Positions 50,401-60,909 of a DNA stretch of 64,000 nt are shown piece after piece. This DNA comes from Vibrio rotiferianus CAIM 577 = LMG 21460 (GTDB taxonomy: Bacteria; Pseudomonadota; Gammaproteobacteria; Enterobacterales; Vibrionaceae): assembly GCF_002741985.1 (NCBI RefSeq), contig NZ_APHW01000030.1, forward strand, positions 54,335 through 118,334, in the 5' to 3' direction. The notes under the pieces are model-generated. The model had not been told where the DNA came from. It did not search any database and saw only the letters and a program-made list of their open reading frames with translations. Within the stretch, counting starts at the first letter, position 1. Each line of letters begins with the position of its first letter. The position numbers were made by a program, and so were the translations under genes.

Positions 50401-50877
50401 AGACACGCTATAGTTTTGATAACTGAGATCAGAAGCCAAATCTGGCGCAATGATTTCTAATCCCATAGTGATGCCACGGAGCTGTAAAGCGATATACGGC
50501 AGAATACCCGCCACGGCAATTAAGGTAACAGCCACCGCCAAACCTTGCGATTTACCATAGCGGGCAGCAATGAAGTCAGCGATTGAGGTGATGTGCTCAC
50601 GCTTGGCAATCAGTATAAGCCGAGCGAGAACGCGCCAGCCGATGGTAAACACGATTATCGGCGCAATGTAGATGGGTAAGAAGGACCAAGGATTGTTGCT
50701 CGCCTGTCCGACCGTGCCGTAGAAGGTCCACGACGTACAGTACACCGCAATCGACAAACTGTAGATCCATGGTCGCCAGCGTGCTAACCATCTCTTTTGT
50801 TTGTCACCATACCAAGCGATTAAAAACAGGATTCCCAAATACGCCAAAGAAACGGGAATCACTAGCCATCCTTGCAT
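47446..50877 (-). CDS. crbS: Hybrid SLC5-symporter/histidine kinase, acetate-switch sensor CrbS
   Basis: 1143 residues. The N-terminal ~500 are a sodium:solute symporter domain with about 13 helices (SIADFIAARYGKSQGLAVAV, GGTSAASGMVIV). Then a linker, a PAS domain (about 640-745), a coiled coil, and a HisKA domain with His798 in AVSHDLMQPLNAARL. The ATPase domain contains GQGLGLAIS-like GLGLAISKG. A C-terminal receiver domain carries Asp1077 (FSDYRL). This architecture matches CrbS of V. cholerae, which with CrbR activates acs for acetate recovery. ATG 50877 (AAGGA upstream) is chosen; 21 upstream in-frame codons overlap a terminator. Confidence 0.92.
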   Translation of the reverse strand: MQGWLVIPVSLAYLGILFLIAWYGDKQKRWLARWRPWIYSLSIAVYCTSWTFYGTVGQASNNPWSFLPIYIAPIIVFTIGWRVLARLILIAKREHITSIADFIAARYGKSQGLAVAVTLIAVAGILPYIALQLRGITMGLEIIAPDLASDLSYQNYSVSWVVVGAMAIFTMLFGTRHIDNTEHHRGMMMAIAFESVLKLVAFLVVGVFIVWLAMDTESFHLADIATETYESPNIPTLLIHTILTMLAIVCLPRQFHTMVVENERAQDLHVARWLFPLYLILMGIFVLPIAWVGQSLLSGSPADTYVISVPMAVGANDIALLAFLGGTSAASGMVIVSTIALAIMVSNDLVMPLILRRMKLSKRNHHHFSTLLLRIRRGLILLLLIGAWGFYQALDSIHSLSAIGFLSFAAITQFAPSLIGGMYWRQGNKKGVYVGLLVGFTIWLITLMSQTDMLAGDATNNLLIWLITPPDLLAGFGIAVSDWGMILSVVANTACFVAVSLATRPSISERLQSASFVGTPLPESENISLYQSRVTVSELEMLASRFVGRTRVKSAFQTYWSQQREELLPNQQAPSTLIRHTERVLAGVFGASSAKLVLTSALQGRNMQLEEVATIVDEASELYDFSRGLLQGAIEHIGQGIAVVDKQLRLVAWNQRYLELFVFPPGLIQVGRPIAEVIRHNAEQGLCGPGDPEDHVRRRVYHLEQGTRHTSSRVRPDGRVIEVQGNPMPGGGFVMSFTDITVFRDAEQALKDANETLEERVRARTRELEQLNKQLVAATQRSEHESQSKSRFLAAVSHDLMQPLNAARLFASSLSEVAKDSETQKLSTHIESALGAAEDLIGDLLDISRLESGKLDVNVHGFAVNDVLANLNAEFSALAKQQGIEFTMIPSSLMVKSDPKLLRRVVQNFLTNAFRYSPNGKVALGVRRVQGRVRIDVWDNGMGIEEEKQQEIFEEFNRGTQVRSDQGLGLGLAISKGIAQVLGHEISMRSWFGQGSVFSITLDKAEKVHIPAVKAVKSAQSDLSHIRVLCVDNEPDILVGMENLLSRWGCDIRIATDIVESLKTLEDDWLPDVIFSDYRLDNGRTGLEVLQQCRLRLGDRFEGVIISADRTDDMMEGIKANGFSFIAKPVKPLKLRSVLNRVA

Positions 50878-50928
50878 TCGATATCCTTTCTTGCCTTTCT
50901 TGCTGTTTTTAAAGCAAGAGAATAAAAA

Positions 50929-50953
50929 AAACCTCTCCATAAGGGAGAGGTTT
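50929..50953 (-). terminator. Terminator between the MFS gene and crbS
   Basis: On the minus strand AAACCTCTCC-5 nt-GGAGAGGTTT followed by a T-run, just before the crbS ribosome site; crbS therefore needs its own start downstream of it or read-through. Confidence 0.8.
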
Positions 50954-51013
50954 CATTTAACACTGCTTTCACAACAGAGACAAAGGTTAGTTTTTAATCT
51001 CTGTCACAGAAGC

Positions 51014-52206
51014 TTAATTCTGTGCTTCAGGTGCATTGGCTGATAGGTCTACCACATTACTTTCATCATTTTGAGACTCAACTTTGATGAACAACGCAAC
51101 AAAACCCATCGCAGCCATCAACCAGAAGATACTCGCCCCCCCCAGTGCTCGTAACCCCAGCCACTGATCACCGTCATTAGTGCGATAAACGCACCAAGTG
51201 GAATCGCATTGTACAACGCCTGCAATGCCACCATCTTGTTCTCTGCTGAGTTTTGGATGTATTGAATTGCGGCAATGTGTGCCATCGCAAACGTCACGCC
51301 GTGAAGCATTTGCACGACCACCAATGCGAAGATAGAAGTCGTCGTGGCTGTCATGCCCCAACGCAGCATCACGCCACCGGCAGCAATCACAAACAAAGTC
51401 CGTAGAGACCAACCTGCAAACAGGCGCTTACTCAACGCAAACACGGCAACTTCAGCTGCCACACCTAAGCTCCACAAGTAACCAATCACATCTTCAGAAT
51501 GACCTGCCGCTTTCCAGTGAATGGCACTAAAACCATAGTACGCCGCATGACTACCTTGTATTAACGCCACCAGCACAAGAAACTTCACCACAGGTTTATC
51601 AGTAAGTAGTGCTGATAGCTTTGGACGTTCAGCATGCTGGTCACCGCGGGTCACAGGCATTGGGTTGGTATTACGCATAACAAACAATAGCGAGATGAAT
51701 ACCCCAGCCATTGCCGTATAGAGAATCATATCAGAGCCAAATTCTGCCACTAAATACCCAACCACCGTTGAGCCAGCAATAAAAGCAATAGAGCCCCACA
51801 AGCGGGTACGACCGTAATCGAGCATCTTCAAACGCGCATAGTAGTTTGCCATGGCATCAGATAAAGGCACCACAGGACCACAACACAAATTGAACAAGAC
51901 AGTGGCGAGTGCCATTAACCAGAAGTTGCCGCCGGTGAAAAAGTGGAAGCCAACAAAAATAAGGGCAGCAAGACTTAACCAGCGTAGCGCTGGCATGATG
52001 TGTTCAACCTTATGCAAACGTGGCGTAATGACCATATTCGCCACACAACGTGTAGCTAAACCCAGCCCGACTAACAGGCCGATGTCTGTCGGAGAAACGC
52101 CCTGCTCTTTAAACCACAATGACCAAAATGGCAGATACACGCCATACGCAAAAAAGAATCCGAGAAAGTACTGGGAAATCCAGCCATACGGAGAGGGTTT
52201 CAACAT
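51014..52206 (-). pseudogene. HcaT-like MFS transporter interrupted at a G8 tract
   Basis: A 12-helix major-facilitator protein closest to E. coli HcaT (3-phenylpropionate carrier) in its start (YGVYLPFWSLWFKEQGVSPTDIG). Coding runs from ATG 52206 (AGGA upstream) to about 51144. There a run of eight G on the coding strand (C8 at 51136-51143) shifts the frame and gives a stop at 51118. With nine G (or six) the frame continues as W-G-G-A-S-I-F-W-L-M to the stop at 51014, a full protein of about 396 residues. This may be slippage-based phase variation, a pseudogene or a sequencing error. The substrate is unknown. Confidence 0.85.
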
Positions 52207-52445
52207 CACAGATATCCTAAAAACGACAAAACTAAAGACTTCCACCACGTAAACGTTTGGGACGCGGAATTATGGATCGCAATGCGTAATAGAAAAAGGG
52301 AAGAATCGGCAACTTACCGTTTCCTCTATGGCACAGGCTCTCGAAATGCAAAATTAGATTGTGACGATTTAGACCAAAGTCGTCTGGCTTCGGCAGGGAA
52401 ATTTGTCAGACTTAGAATGTGTTCCCACCAAATTTAGGTGCTCTC

Positions 52446-54272
52446 ATGCCTGACAAATTTAATATGCAATCTCCACCGTTCGACCGCCTGAACGACGCAC
52501 AGCAAAATCGACTGCGCTCATCTCTAGATGTGGCGTATTACCGAACGCGAGATGTCATCTTAGCTTGTGGGCAAGACAATCCTCATCTGCACGTACTGAT
52601 TAAAGGCGCAGTGGAAGAGCGCTCAAAAGATCAAGACGAAGTGTTTGCTCACTACGCTAACGACGATATGTTTGATGTACGTTCGTTGTTCGAAGGAAGC
52701 GTCCGCCATCAGTATGTGGCACTGGAGGATACCCTGTCGTACTTGCTGCCCAAAGACGTGTTTCTTGAGCTGTATAACGAGAACGGACAGTTCGCCGCCT
52801 ACTTCGATAACAACTTATCGAAACGCCAAGCCCTCATTGAAGCGGCTCAACAGCAGCAAAACCTTGCCGAATTCATTCTGACTAAAGTCGATAGCAGCAT
52901 CTATCATCCACCAATGCTATTGGCACCTGATATGCCAATTAATCAGGTCACCAAAACACTCAAGGACAATGGCATCGATGCTGCTTTGGTTCAGCTTAGC
53001 CAAGAGGACCCGCGCTTAGAGCAATATCCATCGGCGCATCCCTACGCGATAGTGACTCGAACCAATATGCTTCATGCCGTGATGCTTGACGGCCACCCAC
53101 TCGATACGCCAGTGAGTGAGATTGCTACCTTCCCTGTTTATCACGTAGATGATGGTGACTTCTTGTTTAACGCCATGATCACCATGACACGAAATCGCAT
53201 GAAACGTCTCATGGTGTGCGAAGGCAATCAAGCGGTCGGTATGTTGGATATGACGCAGATCCTCAGTGCGTTTTCCACTCACTCACACGTACTGACACTC
53301 AGTATTGCACGAGCCAGTAGCGTGGAAGAGTTAGCCCTTGCTTCCAATCGACAGCGTCAGTTGGTGGATAGCTTGCTGACCAATGGCATCCGCACTCGCT
53401 TCATCATGGAGCTGATATCCGCCGTAAACGAACAAATCATCGAAAGAGCGTTTGAGCTTGTGGTGCCACCAGCACTGCACGATCACTGCTGTTTGATTGT
53501 GCTTGGCTCGGAAGGTCGTGGAGAACAAATCCTCAAAACCGATCAAGACAATGCGCTGATCATCCAAGATGGGTTGGAATGGGAACATTGCTCCGAAGTG
53601 ATGCAAACCCTCACCCACACCTTGCAGCAACTGGGCTACCCACTCTGCCCTGGCAAAGTCATGGTTAACAATCCGAAGTGGGTCCGAACGCAGCAAGAAT
53701 GGATTAAAACGCTCGATGGTTGGATTGCTAAAGCGCAGCCAGAACAAATCATGGATTTAGCCATCTTCAGTGACGCTCATGCGGTCGCGGGCAATCGAGA
53801 GTTGCTCACGCCAATCGCCGAGCACCTTAGAGACAGCATGAAAGATCGTATGTTGATTCTGTCCGATTTCACTCGCCCTGCACTGCAATTTTCCGTGCCT
53901 CTTACTCTGTTTGGCAACGTAAAAAGTGCTAAAGACGGGCTGGATATTAAGCGTGGTGGCATTTTCCCAATCGTGCATGGTATTCGCACCTTGGCATTGG
54001 AATACGCGATTGAAGAGAAGAACACCTTCGAGCGTATCGAAGCACTGAGAAACAAACGTATCTTAGAACCAGAAACCGCCGATAACCTCAATGAGGCGCT
54101 GAAGCTGTTTTTCAAGATCCGTTTGAACCAGCAATTGAGTAAGCAAGAAGCATTGAACAACATCGACATCAAACAGTTAGACAGGACAGAACGAGACCTG
54201 CTACGCCACAGCTTACACGTGGTGAAGAAGTTTAAGCAGTTCTTAGGCTTCCATTATCAAATCCGTGATTAG
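52446..54272 (+). CDS. cNMP-binding / CBS / DUF294 nucleotidyltransferase-like protein
   Basis: 608 residues, cytoplasmic. N-terminal cyclic-nucleotide-type sensor (about 10-125), a pair of CBS domains (about 165-290), a DUF294 nucleotidyltransferase domain with G-S-E-G-R-G-E-Q and D-Q-D-N-A (about 355-375, as in GlnD-like enzymes), and a DUF294_C domain to the end. ATG 52446 has AGGTG upstream. It lies with acs, the exonuclease and crbS. Proteins of this type are often linked to acetate or acs regulation, but the target is not known. Confidence 0.88.
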   Translation: MPDKFNMQSPPFDRLNDAQQNRLRSSLDVAYYRTRDVILACGQDNPHLHVLIKGAVEERSKDQDEVFAHYANDDMFDVRSLFEGSVRHQYVALEDTLSYLLPKDVFLELYNENGQFAAYFDNNLSKRQALIEAAQQQQNLAEFILTKVDSSIYHPPMLLAPDMPINQVTKTLKDNGIDAALVQLSQEDPRLEQYPSAHPYAIVTRTNMLHAVMLDGHPLDTPVSEIATFPVYHVDDGDFLFNAMITMTRNRMKRLMVCEGNQAVGMLDMTQILSAFSTHSHVLTLSIARASSVEELALASNRQRQLVDSLLTNGIRTRFIMELISAVNEQIIERAFELVVPPALHDHCCLIVLGSEGRGEQILKTDQDNALIIQDGLEWEHCSEVMQTLTHTLQQLGYPLCPGKVMVNNPKWVRTQQEWIKTLDGWIAKAQPEQIMDLAIFSDAHAVAGNRELLTPIAEHLRDSMKDRMLILSDFTRPALQFSVPLTLFGNVKSAKDGLDIKRGGIFPIVHGIRTLALEYAIEEKNTFERIEALRNKRILEPETADNLNEALKLFFKIRLNQQLSKQEALNNIDIKQLDRTERDLLRHSLHVVKKFKQFLGFHYQIRD

Positions 54273-54307
54273 AGTCTTTTAGGCAAATAAGACGAGAGGT
54301 AACAGGG

Positions 54308-54940
54308 ATGAATTGGCTACAAAGGAAATACTGGCATTACAAGCTGAAAGGCTCACCTTATCAGCCACTGTTTTGTTCGCCACAAAAAGGCGAGTTTGTC
54401 TCTCTCGATTGCGAAACCACCAGCTTGGATCCAAATAGAGCCGAGCTGGTGACCATCGCTGCGACCAAAATCATCGATAATCGCATCATTACCAGCAAAC
54501 CGTTCGAAGTTCGACTTCGCGCCCCGCAATCACTCGATTCAGGTTCAGTGAAAATTCACCATATCCGCCACCAAGATTTGGTGGATGGCATCAGCGAAAA
54601 AGAAGCACTCATCAAGCTGCTCGACTTTATCGGCAATCGTCCTTTAGTCGGCTACCACATTCGCTATGACAAAAAGATCCTCGACCTCGCCTGTCTGAGG
54701 CATTTAGGTTTTCCACTGCCCAACCCATTAATCGAGGTTAGCCAGATTTATCACGATAAGCTCGAACGTCATTTGCCTAACGCCTACTTCGACTTAAGTC
54801 TTGATGCAATTTGTAAGCACCTTGAACTGCCGATTCAAGACAAACACGATGCCCTGCAAGACGCAAAATCCGCCGCTTTAGTGTATGTACGCCTGACCAA
54901 AGGCGATTTACCTAACCTGAGCGTACCGTATACCCAATAG
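54308..54940 (+). CDS. DnaQ-like 3'-5' exonuclease (DEDDh)
   Basis: 210 residues. Exo motifs: I SLDCETTSLD (about 32-41), II GYHIRYDKKILD, III HDALQDAKSAA. All four acidic residues and the catalytic His are present. It lacks Pol III epsilon's C-terminal alpha-binding tail. 35 nt after the DUF294 gene, probably the same transcript; this pair next to acs is common in proteobacteria. The substrate is not known. Confidence 0.88.
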   Translation: MNWLQRKYWHYKLKGSPYQPLFCSPQKGEFVSLDCETTSLDPNRAELVTIAATKIIDNRIITSKPFEVRLRAPQSLDSGSVKIHHIRHQDLVDGISEKEALIKLLDFIGNRPLVGYHIRYDKKILDLACLRHLGFPLPNPLIEVSQIYHDKLERHLPNAYFDLSLDAICKHLELPIQDKHDALQDAKSAALVYVRLTKGDLPNLSVPYTQ

Positions 54941-55157
54941 GTTTAAGACTCGGCTTTCGATCCACCTCCCACAATCGCTTTTATTTCAGCAATATCGCGG
55001 CGCATTCCTCACTCTCATCCTAAAGTCTAATTGTGGAAATACGCGCTGTGACTGACAGTTATATGCACAGCAACGTTCTTGATGACACATAAACCAAGAG
55101 CGAACACAGCCCTACAAAAGACGAAGGTCGAGAATTAAAGGCACAAGGAGAGAAGCC

Positions 55158-57110
55158 ATGAGCGAAGCCCACGTTTATCCGGTAAAAGAAAACATTAAAA
55201 ACCATACGCATGCGGATAATGACACTTACCTAGCCATGTATCAGCAGTCGGTAACCGACCCAGAGGGCTTCTGGAGCGAGCACGGTAAAGTTGTCGATTG
55301 GATTAAGCCATTCACTCAAGTTAAAAACACCTCTTTCGATACCGGTCACGTCGACATTCGTTGGTTCGAAGACGGCACACTAAACGTATCTGCAAACTGT
55401 ATTGACCGTCACCTTGCCGAGCGTGGCGATGAAGTCGCGATCATCTGGGAAGGCGATGACCCTGCGGACGACAAAACCCTCACATTTAATGAACTGCACA
55501 AAGAAGTGTGTAAGTTCTCTAACGCGCTAAAAGAGCAAGGCGTGCACAAAGGCGACGTAGTTTGTCTTTACATGCCAATGGTGCCAGAAGCGGCTATCGC
55601 AATGCTGGCATGTACGCGTATTGGTGCGGTTCATACCGTGGTATTTGGTGGCTTCTCGCCAGAGGCACTGTCCGGTCGTATCATCGACTCAGATGCGAAA
55701 ATCGTTATCACCGCTGACGAAGGCGTTCGTGGTGGTCGCGCAGTACCACTGAAGAAAAACGTTGATGAAGCACTGACGAACCCAGAAGTAAAAACCATCG
55801 ACAAAGTTGTCGTTCTAAAACGCACGGGCGGCGACATTGATTGGCACGAACACCGTGACGTTTGGTGGCACGAAGCAACGGCTGTTGTTTCTGATGTATG
55901 CCCACCTGAAGAAATGAAAGCGGAAGACCCTCTATTCATTCTTTACACTTCAGGCTCAACAGGTAAGCCAAAAGGCGTGCTGCACACCACAGGTGGTTAC
56001 CTAGTGTACGCAACCATGACTTTCAAATACGTGTTCGATTACCAAGAAGGTGAAACGTTCTGGTGTACGGCGGATGTGGGTTGGATTACGGGCCACACTT
56101 ACCTCATTTACGGTCCACTAGCGAACGGTGCGAAAACCATTCTGTTCGAAGGTGTACCAAACTACCCAAGCACAGCTCGCATGAGTGAAGTGGTTGATAA
56201 GCATCAAGTAAACATTCTCTACACTGCGCCAACAGCGATTCGCGCCCTAATGGCGAAAGGCAACGAAGCAGTAGCAGGGACATCTCGCTCAAGCTTGCGT
56301 GTAATGGGCTCAGTGGGTGAACCTATCAACCCTGAAGCATGGGAGTGGTACTACAAGACCATTGGGAATGAAAACTCACCTATCGTTGATACTTGGTGGC
56401 AAACAGAGACAGGCGGTATCTTGATTGCGCCACTACCAGGTGCAACCGATCTTAAGCCAGGCTCAGCAACTCGCCCATTCTTCGGCGTACAACCAGCGCT
56501 AGTGGACAACATGGGTAACATCATTGAAGAGACCGCAGCAGAAGGTAACTTAGTGATCCTTGATTCATGGCCAGGTCAGATGCGTACTGTTTACGGCGAC
56601 CATGAGCGCTTTGAGCAAACCTACTTCTCTACCTTCAAAGGCATGTACTTCACCAGTGATGGCGCACGTCGTGACGAAGACGGCTATTACTGGATTACAG
56701 GTCGTGTAGATGACGTACTGAACGTTTCAGGTCACCGCATGGGTACCGCAGAAATTGAATCAGCACTGGTTGCACACGATAAAATTGCGGAAGCGGCGAT
56801 TGTCGGTATTCCTCATGACATCAAAGGTCAGGCAATTTACGCATACGTCACGCTTAATGACGGTGAATTCCCATCAGCCGAACTGCACAAAGAGGTGAAA
56901 GACTGGGTACGTAAAGAGATTGGTCCAATCGCAACGCCAGACGTACTGCACTGGACAGACTCTCTACCAAAAACTCGCTCCGGTAAGATCATGCGCCGCA
57001 TCCTACGTAAGATTGCAACGGGTGATACCAGCAACCTAGGTGATACTTCGACACTGGCAGATCCAAGTGTTGTAGACAAGCTAATTGCAGAGAAAGCAGA
57101 ACTGGCATAA
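55158..57110 (+). CDS. acs: Acetyl-CoA synthetase
   Basis: 650 residues, AMP-forming; turns acetate, ATP and CoA into acetyl-CoA. Adenylate motif [19 protein letters not shown] (about 263-281), WWQTETGG, and the regulatory/catalytic lysine K610 in [11 protein letters not shown], which is acetylated to switch the enzyme off in enteric bacteria. AAGGAG ribosome site. A CRP half site (TGTGA, 55047-55051) lies in the 217-nt upstream region. Likely target of the CrbRS pair in this window. Confidence 0.98.
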   Translation: MSEAHVYPVKENIKNHTHADNDTYLAMYQQSVTDPEGFWSEHGKVVDWIKPFTQVKNTSFDTGHVDIRWFEDGTLNVSANCIDRHLAERGDEVAIIWEGDDPADDKTLTFNELHKEVCKFSNALKEQGVHKGDVVCLYMPMVPEAAIAMLACTRIGAVHTVVFGGFSPEALSGRIIDSDAKIVITADEGVRGGRAVPLKKNVDEALTNPEVKTIDKVVVLKRTGGDIDWHEHRDVWWHEATAVVSDVCPPEEMKAEDPLFILYTSGSTGKPKGVLHTTGGYLVYATMTFKYVFDYQEGETFWCTADVGWITGHTYLIYGPLANGAKTILFEGVPNYPSTARMSEVVDKHQVNILYTAPTAIRALMAKGNEAVAGTSRSSLRVMGSVGEPINPEAWEWYYKTIGNENSPIVDTWWQTETGGILIAPLPGATDLKPGSATRPFFGVQPALVDNMGNIIEETAAEGNLVILDSWPGQMRTVYGDHERFEQTYFSTFKGMYFTSDGARRDEDGYYWITGRVDDVLNVSGHRMGTAEIESALVAHDKIAEAAIVGIPHDIKGQAIYAYVTLNDGEFPSAELHKEVKDWVRKEIGPIATPDVLHWTDSLPKTRSGKIMRRILRKIATGDTSNLGDTSTLADPSVVDKLIAEKAELA

Positions 57111-57140
57111 CACCCCACCTCTGTTTTAAACGCTAGCCCT

Positions 57141-57172
57141 AAAAGCCACCATTGCATATGGTGGCTTTTTTG
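57141..57172 (+). terminator. Terminator after acs
   Basis: AAAAGCCACCAT-TGCAT-ATGGTGGCTTTT plus T-run. Confidence 0.9.
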
Positions 57173-57417
57173 TGCGTGGACGCAAAATAAACCACAATAA
57201 CCACATGGCAATTATGTTGTTTTTGTTAACTTGGTTACAGAAACGACAGGGGACATTGGGAGATTAGACCAGTAAATTGCTGCTAATTGCTGTGAATTAG
57301 CTATAATCTTGGTCGATTTTTTAAAATTTGCTCGGTTTTAACAAAAAAATCGTGCTGAATTATCGTATATTTGGGAATATAAACGTTCCACTCACGATAA
57401 AGGAAGATAGCAACATA
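57173..57417. other. Upstream region of aroQ-accBC
   Basis: Non-coding, AT-rich, 245 nt. It should hold the aroQ/accBC promoter and the acc autoregulatory leader. I see no certain -35/-10 pair. Confidence 0.4.
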
Positions 57418-57867
57418 ATGTCTGCAAAGTCACGGATTCTAGTTCTAAACGGACCAAATCTTAATCTATTAGGTCTGCGTGAACCGACACATTACGGTAA
57501 CAACACCCTAGCACAGATTGTTGACGCATTGACTGAACAAGCTCACAACTCTGGGGTGGAACTTGAACACCTGCAATCGAATCGTGAGTACGAACTGATT
57601 GAAGCTATCCACGCTGCATATGACAAAGTGGACTTCATTATCATCAACCCAGCGGCTTTCACTCATACCAGTGTCGCGCTGCGTGATGCATTACTTGGCG
57701 TAGCCATCCCATTTATCGAAGTGCACCTATCGAACGTTCACGCTCGCGAGCCGTTCCGTCATCACTCTTATCTGTCTGATAAAGCAGAAGGGGTGATTTG
57801 TGGCTTAGGTGCACAAGGTTATGAATTCGCTCTGTCTGCAGCAATCGCGAAATTGCAGGCAAAGTAA
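57418..57867 (+). CDS. aroQ: Type II 3-dehydroquinate dehydratase
   Basis: 149 residues, third step of the shikimate pathway. Catalytic elements: [16 protein letters not shown] with the loop Tyr and Arg, [13 protein letters not shown] (Asn site), and [19 protein letters not shown] with the catalytic His. ATG 57418 is used; longer frames have no support. It precedes accBC by 59 nt, the order seen in many gammaproteobacteria. Confidence 0.97.
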   Translation: MSAKSRILVLNGPNLNLLGLREPTHYGNNTLAQIVDALTEQAHNSGVELEHLQSNREYELIEAIHAAYDKVDFIIINPAAFTHTSVALRDALLGVAIPFIEVHLSNVHAREPFRHHSYLSDKAEGVICGLGAQGYEFALSAAIAKLQAK

Positions 57868-57926
57868 ACCAAACACTCTGCAGCCCTTTGGGTTGTCTTA
57901 ATCACAAGATAAAAGAGAAAGAAAAG

Positions 57927-58394
57927 ATGGATATTCGTAAAATCAAGAAGCTAATCGAGTTAGTTGAAGAATCTGGCATTGCTGAGCTAGAAATCTCTGA
58001 AGGTGAAGAGTCAGTACGCATCAGCCGTAGTGGCCCTGCAGCGGCTCCAGCACCAATTCATTACGCAGCAGCTCCAGTAGCAGCACCTGCGCCAGTGGCA
58101 GCGGCTCCAGCAGCAGACGCACCAGCAATGGCCGCAGAAGCACCAGCAGCAGTTCCTGCAGGTCACCAAGTTCTTTCTCCAATGGTTGGTACTTTCTACC
58201 GTTCTCCAAGTCCAGACGCGAAATCATTCGTTGAAGTTGGTCAGAGCGTAAATGCTGGCGAAACTCTATGTATCGTTGAAGCAATGAAAATGATGAACCA
58301 AATCGAAGCGGACAAATCAGGTGTTGTAACTGCAATCCTAGTTGAAGACGGCCAACCAGTTGAATTCGACCAACCACTAGTTGTAATCGAATAA
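57927..58394 (+). CDS. accB: Biotin carboxyl carrier protein of acetyl-CoA carboxylase
   Basis: 155 residues. [17 protein letters not shown] start, a flexible Ala/Pro linker (about 45-78), and a biotinyl domain with K121 in [10 protein letters not shown]. The protruding thumb typical of AccB is present ([15 protein letters not shown]). ATG 57927 is chosen over an in-frame TTG at 57888. First committed step of fatty-acid synthesis, with AccC next. Confidence 0.97.
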   Translation: MDIRKIKKLIELVEESGIAELEISEGEESVRISRSGPAAAPAPIHYAAAPVAAPAPVAAAPAADAPAMAAEAPAAVPAGHQVLSPMVGTFYRSPSPDAKSFVEVGQSVNAGETLCIVEAMKMMNQIEADKSGVVTAILVEDGQPVEFDQPLVVIE

Positions 58395-58408
58395 GCGGGG
58401 CTTGCCTT

Positions 58409-59752
58409 ATGCTAGATAAAGTAGTCATCGCGAACCGAGGTGAAATCGCACTTCGTATCCTTCGCGCTTGTAAAGAATTAGGTATTAAGACTGTGGCAGT
58501 TCACTCAACAGCTGACCGCGATCTTAAGCACGTACTACTTGCAGACGAAACAGTATGTATCGGTCCGGCTCGTGGTATCGACAGCTACCTGAACATCCCT
58601 CGCATCATTTCTGCAGCAGAAGTAACGGGTGCGATTGCGATTCACCCAGGTTACGGCTTCCTATCTGAGAACGCAGACTTTGCTGAACAAGTAGAGCGTA
58701 GCGGTTTCATCTTCGTTGGTCCTAAAGCAGACACCATCCGCATGATGGGTGACAAAGTGTCAGCAATCAACGCTATGAAAAAAGCAGGCGTTCCTTGTGT
58801 ACCAGGCTCTGACGGTCCACTAGATAACGACGAAGACAAAAACAAAGCTCACGCTAAACGTATCGGCTACCCAGTAATCATCAAAGCCTCTGGTGGCGGC
58901 GGTGGTCGTGGTATGCGTGTTGTACGTTCTGAAACAGAACTTGTTCAAGCTATCGCTATGACGCGTGCAGAAGCAAAAGCGGCGTTCAACAACGACATGG
59001 TTTACATGGAGAAATTCCTAGAAAACCCTCGTCACGTTGAAGTACAAGTGATTGCTGATGGTCAAGGCGGTGCTATCCACCTAGGTGAACGTGACTGTTC
59101 TATGCAGCGTCGTCACCAGAAGGTTGTTGAAGAAGCACCGGCACCAGGTATCACAGAAGAAATGCGCAAGTACATCGGTGAGCGTTGTACTCGTGCATGT
59201 GTAGAAATCGGTTACCGCGGCGCAGGTACATTCGAATTCCTATACGAGAACGGTGAGTTCTACTTCATCGAAATGAACACTCGTATTCAGGTTGAGCACC
59301 CAGTAACAGAAATGGTTACCGGTGTAGACCTAATCAAAGAGCAGCTACGCGTTGCAGCAGGTCAGCCACTGTCATTCACTCAGGATGACATCAAGATCCG
59401 CGGCCATGCGATTGAGTGTCGTATCAACGCAGAAGACCCAGAGCGTTTCCTACCTTCACCAGGTAAAATTGAACGCTTCCACGCGCCAGGCGGTATGGGT
59501 GTTCGTTGGGAATCTCACATTTACACAGGCTACACAGTACCACCTCATTACGATTCAATGATTGGTAAACTGATCACTTACGGTGAGAACCGTGATGTAG
59601 CTATTGCACGTATGAAGAACGCTCTAGGCGAGATGATCATTGAAGGCATCAAGACTAACGTTACTCTACAAGAGTCAATCATGAATGATGAGAACTTCCA
59701 GCACGGTGGTGCAAACATTCACTACCTAGAGAAGAAGCTAGGCCTACAATAA
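58409..59752 (+). CDS. accC: Biotin carboxylase subunit of acetyl-CoA carboxylase
   Basis: 447 residues, ATP-grasp enzyme that carboxylates biotin on Acc[16 protein letters not shown] start, glycine-rich loop [14 protein letters not shown] (about 159-172), [14 protein letters not shown] with catalytic Arg. 14 nt after accB and closed by a terminator. Confidence 0.98.
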   Translation: MLDKVVIANRGEIALRILRACKELGIKTVAVHSTADRDLKHVLLADETVCIGPARGIDSYLNIPRIISAAEVTGAIAIHPGYGFLSENADFAEQVERSGFIFVGPKADTIRMMGDKVSAINAMKKAGVPCVPGSDGPLDNDEDKNKAHAKRIGYPVIIKASGGGGGRGMRVVRSETELVQAIAMTRAEAKAAFNNDMVYMEKFLENPRHVEVQVIADGQGGAIHLGERDCSMQRRHQKVVEEAPAPGITEEMRKYIGERCTRACVEIGYRGAGTFEFLYENGEFYFIEMNTRIQVEHPVTEMVTGVDLIKEQLRVAAGQPLSFTQDDIKIRGHAIECRINAEDPERFLPSPGKIERFHAPGGMGVRWESHIYTGYTVPPHYDSMIGKLITYGENRDVAIARMKNALGEMIIEGIKTNVTLQESIMNDENFQHGGANIHYLEKKLGLQ

Positions 59753-59772
59753 GCCTTCGCTAGCCTCATAAT

Positions 59773-59799
59773 AAATGCCCACATCTGTGGGCATTTTTG
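59773..59799 (+). terminator. Terminator after accC
   Basis: AAATGCCCACA-TC-TGTGGGCATTTTT. Confidence 0.88.
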
Positions 59800-59882
59800 T
59801 TTTGTATAAAGTCTATACTCAAACAAATCGTAGAGTTCTGGTAAACTCTGCGCCACTTCATTCACTTTAAGAGCCAAAACAA

Positions 59883-60770
59883 ATGCCTTGGATTCAAATC
59901 AAACTCAATGCGACCAATGAAAACGCTGAGCAAATCGGCGACATGCTAATGGAAGAGACTGGTGCGCTGTCTGTAACATTCCTAGACGCGCAGGATACGC
60001 CTGTATTCGAACCTCTACCTGGCGAGACTCGCTTATGGGGCGATACTGACATTCTGGCACTGTACGATGCAGAAGCTGATACAAACTTCATCATCACTCA
60101 AATCAAAGCAAGCAACATGCTAGCGGACGATTTTGCTTACAAAGTAGAACAGCTAGAAGACAAAGACTGGGAACGCGAGTGGATGGATAACTTCCACCCA
60201 ATGAAGTTCGGCAAACGTCTATGGATTTGCCCAAGCTGGCGTGAAATTCCAGAGCCAGACGCAGTAAACGTAATGCTCGATCCAGGTCTTGCATTCGGTA
60301 CAGGTACTCACCCAACGACTGCATTATGTCTTGAGTGGCTAGAAGGTCTCGATCTATCAGGTAAGACGGTTATCGACTTTGGCTGTGGCTCAGGCATCCT
60401 AGCGATCGCTGCGATCAAACTAGGTGCAGAAAAAGTTATCGGGATCGACATTGATCCTCAAGCACTACAAGCATCTCACGACAACGCTGAACGAAATGGC
60501 GTTGCCGATCAACTTGAAGTGTTCCTACCGCAAAACCAACCTGAAGGTCTAATTGCAGACGTCGTGGTTGCGAACATTCTTGCAGGTCCTCTACGTGAAC
60601 TAGCGCCAATCATTAAAGGTCTAGTGAAGCCAAATGGCGACCTTGCGATGTCGGGTGTATTAGACACTCAAGCAGAAGATGTAGCGAACCATTATCGTGA
60701 CGAGCTTCACATTGACCCAATCGCAGAGCAAAGTGAGTGGTGTCGTATCTCTGGTCGTAAGCAAGGCTAG
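59883..60770 (+). CDS. prmA: Ribosomal protein L11 methyltransferase
   Basis: 295 residues. N-terminal L11-recognition domain (1-60), linker helix, and a SAM-binding domain with [15 protein letters not shown] (about 160-174) and [26 protein letters not shown] is the family's post-IV motif. Trimethylates L11. It stands alone before dusB, as in many gammaproteobacteria. Confidence 0.97.
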   Translation: MPWIQIKLNATNENAEQIGDMLMEETGALSVTFLDAQDTPVFEPLPGETRLWGDTDILALYDAEADTNFIITQIKASNMLADDFAYKVEQLEDKDWEREWMDNFHPMKFGKRLWICPSWREIPEPDAVNVMLDPGLAFGTGTHPTTALCLEWLEGLDLSGKTVIDFGCGSGILAIAAIKLGAEKVIGIDIDPQALQASHDNAERNGVADQLEVFLPQNQPEGLIADVVVANILAGPLRELAPIIKGLVKPNGDLAMSGVLDTQAEDVANHYRDELHIDPIAEQSEWCRISGRKQG

Positions 60771-60845
60771 ACAAGGTTTTCAGGGCTAATTGTCTGAATT
60801 TCATACAAATTAACAAAACAATTTGTAAATGCTCAAATATTAGTC

Positions 60846-60880
60846 TTTTCACGCAGTGAAAAAATGCGTAAAATGCGCGC
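60846..60880 (+). promoter_or_regulatory. Growth-rate/stringent-type promoter of dusB-fis
   Basis: TTTTCA (60846-60851), 17-nt spacer, TAAAAT (60869-60874), followed by a GC-rich discriminator GCGCGCCC. A weak -35 with a GC discriminator is the hallmark of fis and rRNA promoters under ppGpp control. A perfect TTTTCAC-GCA-GTGAAAA palindrome overlaps the -35. Confidence 0.5.
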
Positions 60881-60909
60881 CCTTGCTGGTACAGAACTGT
60901 GATGACGTT

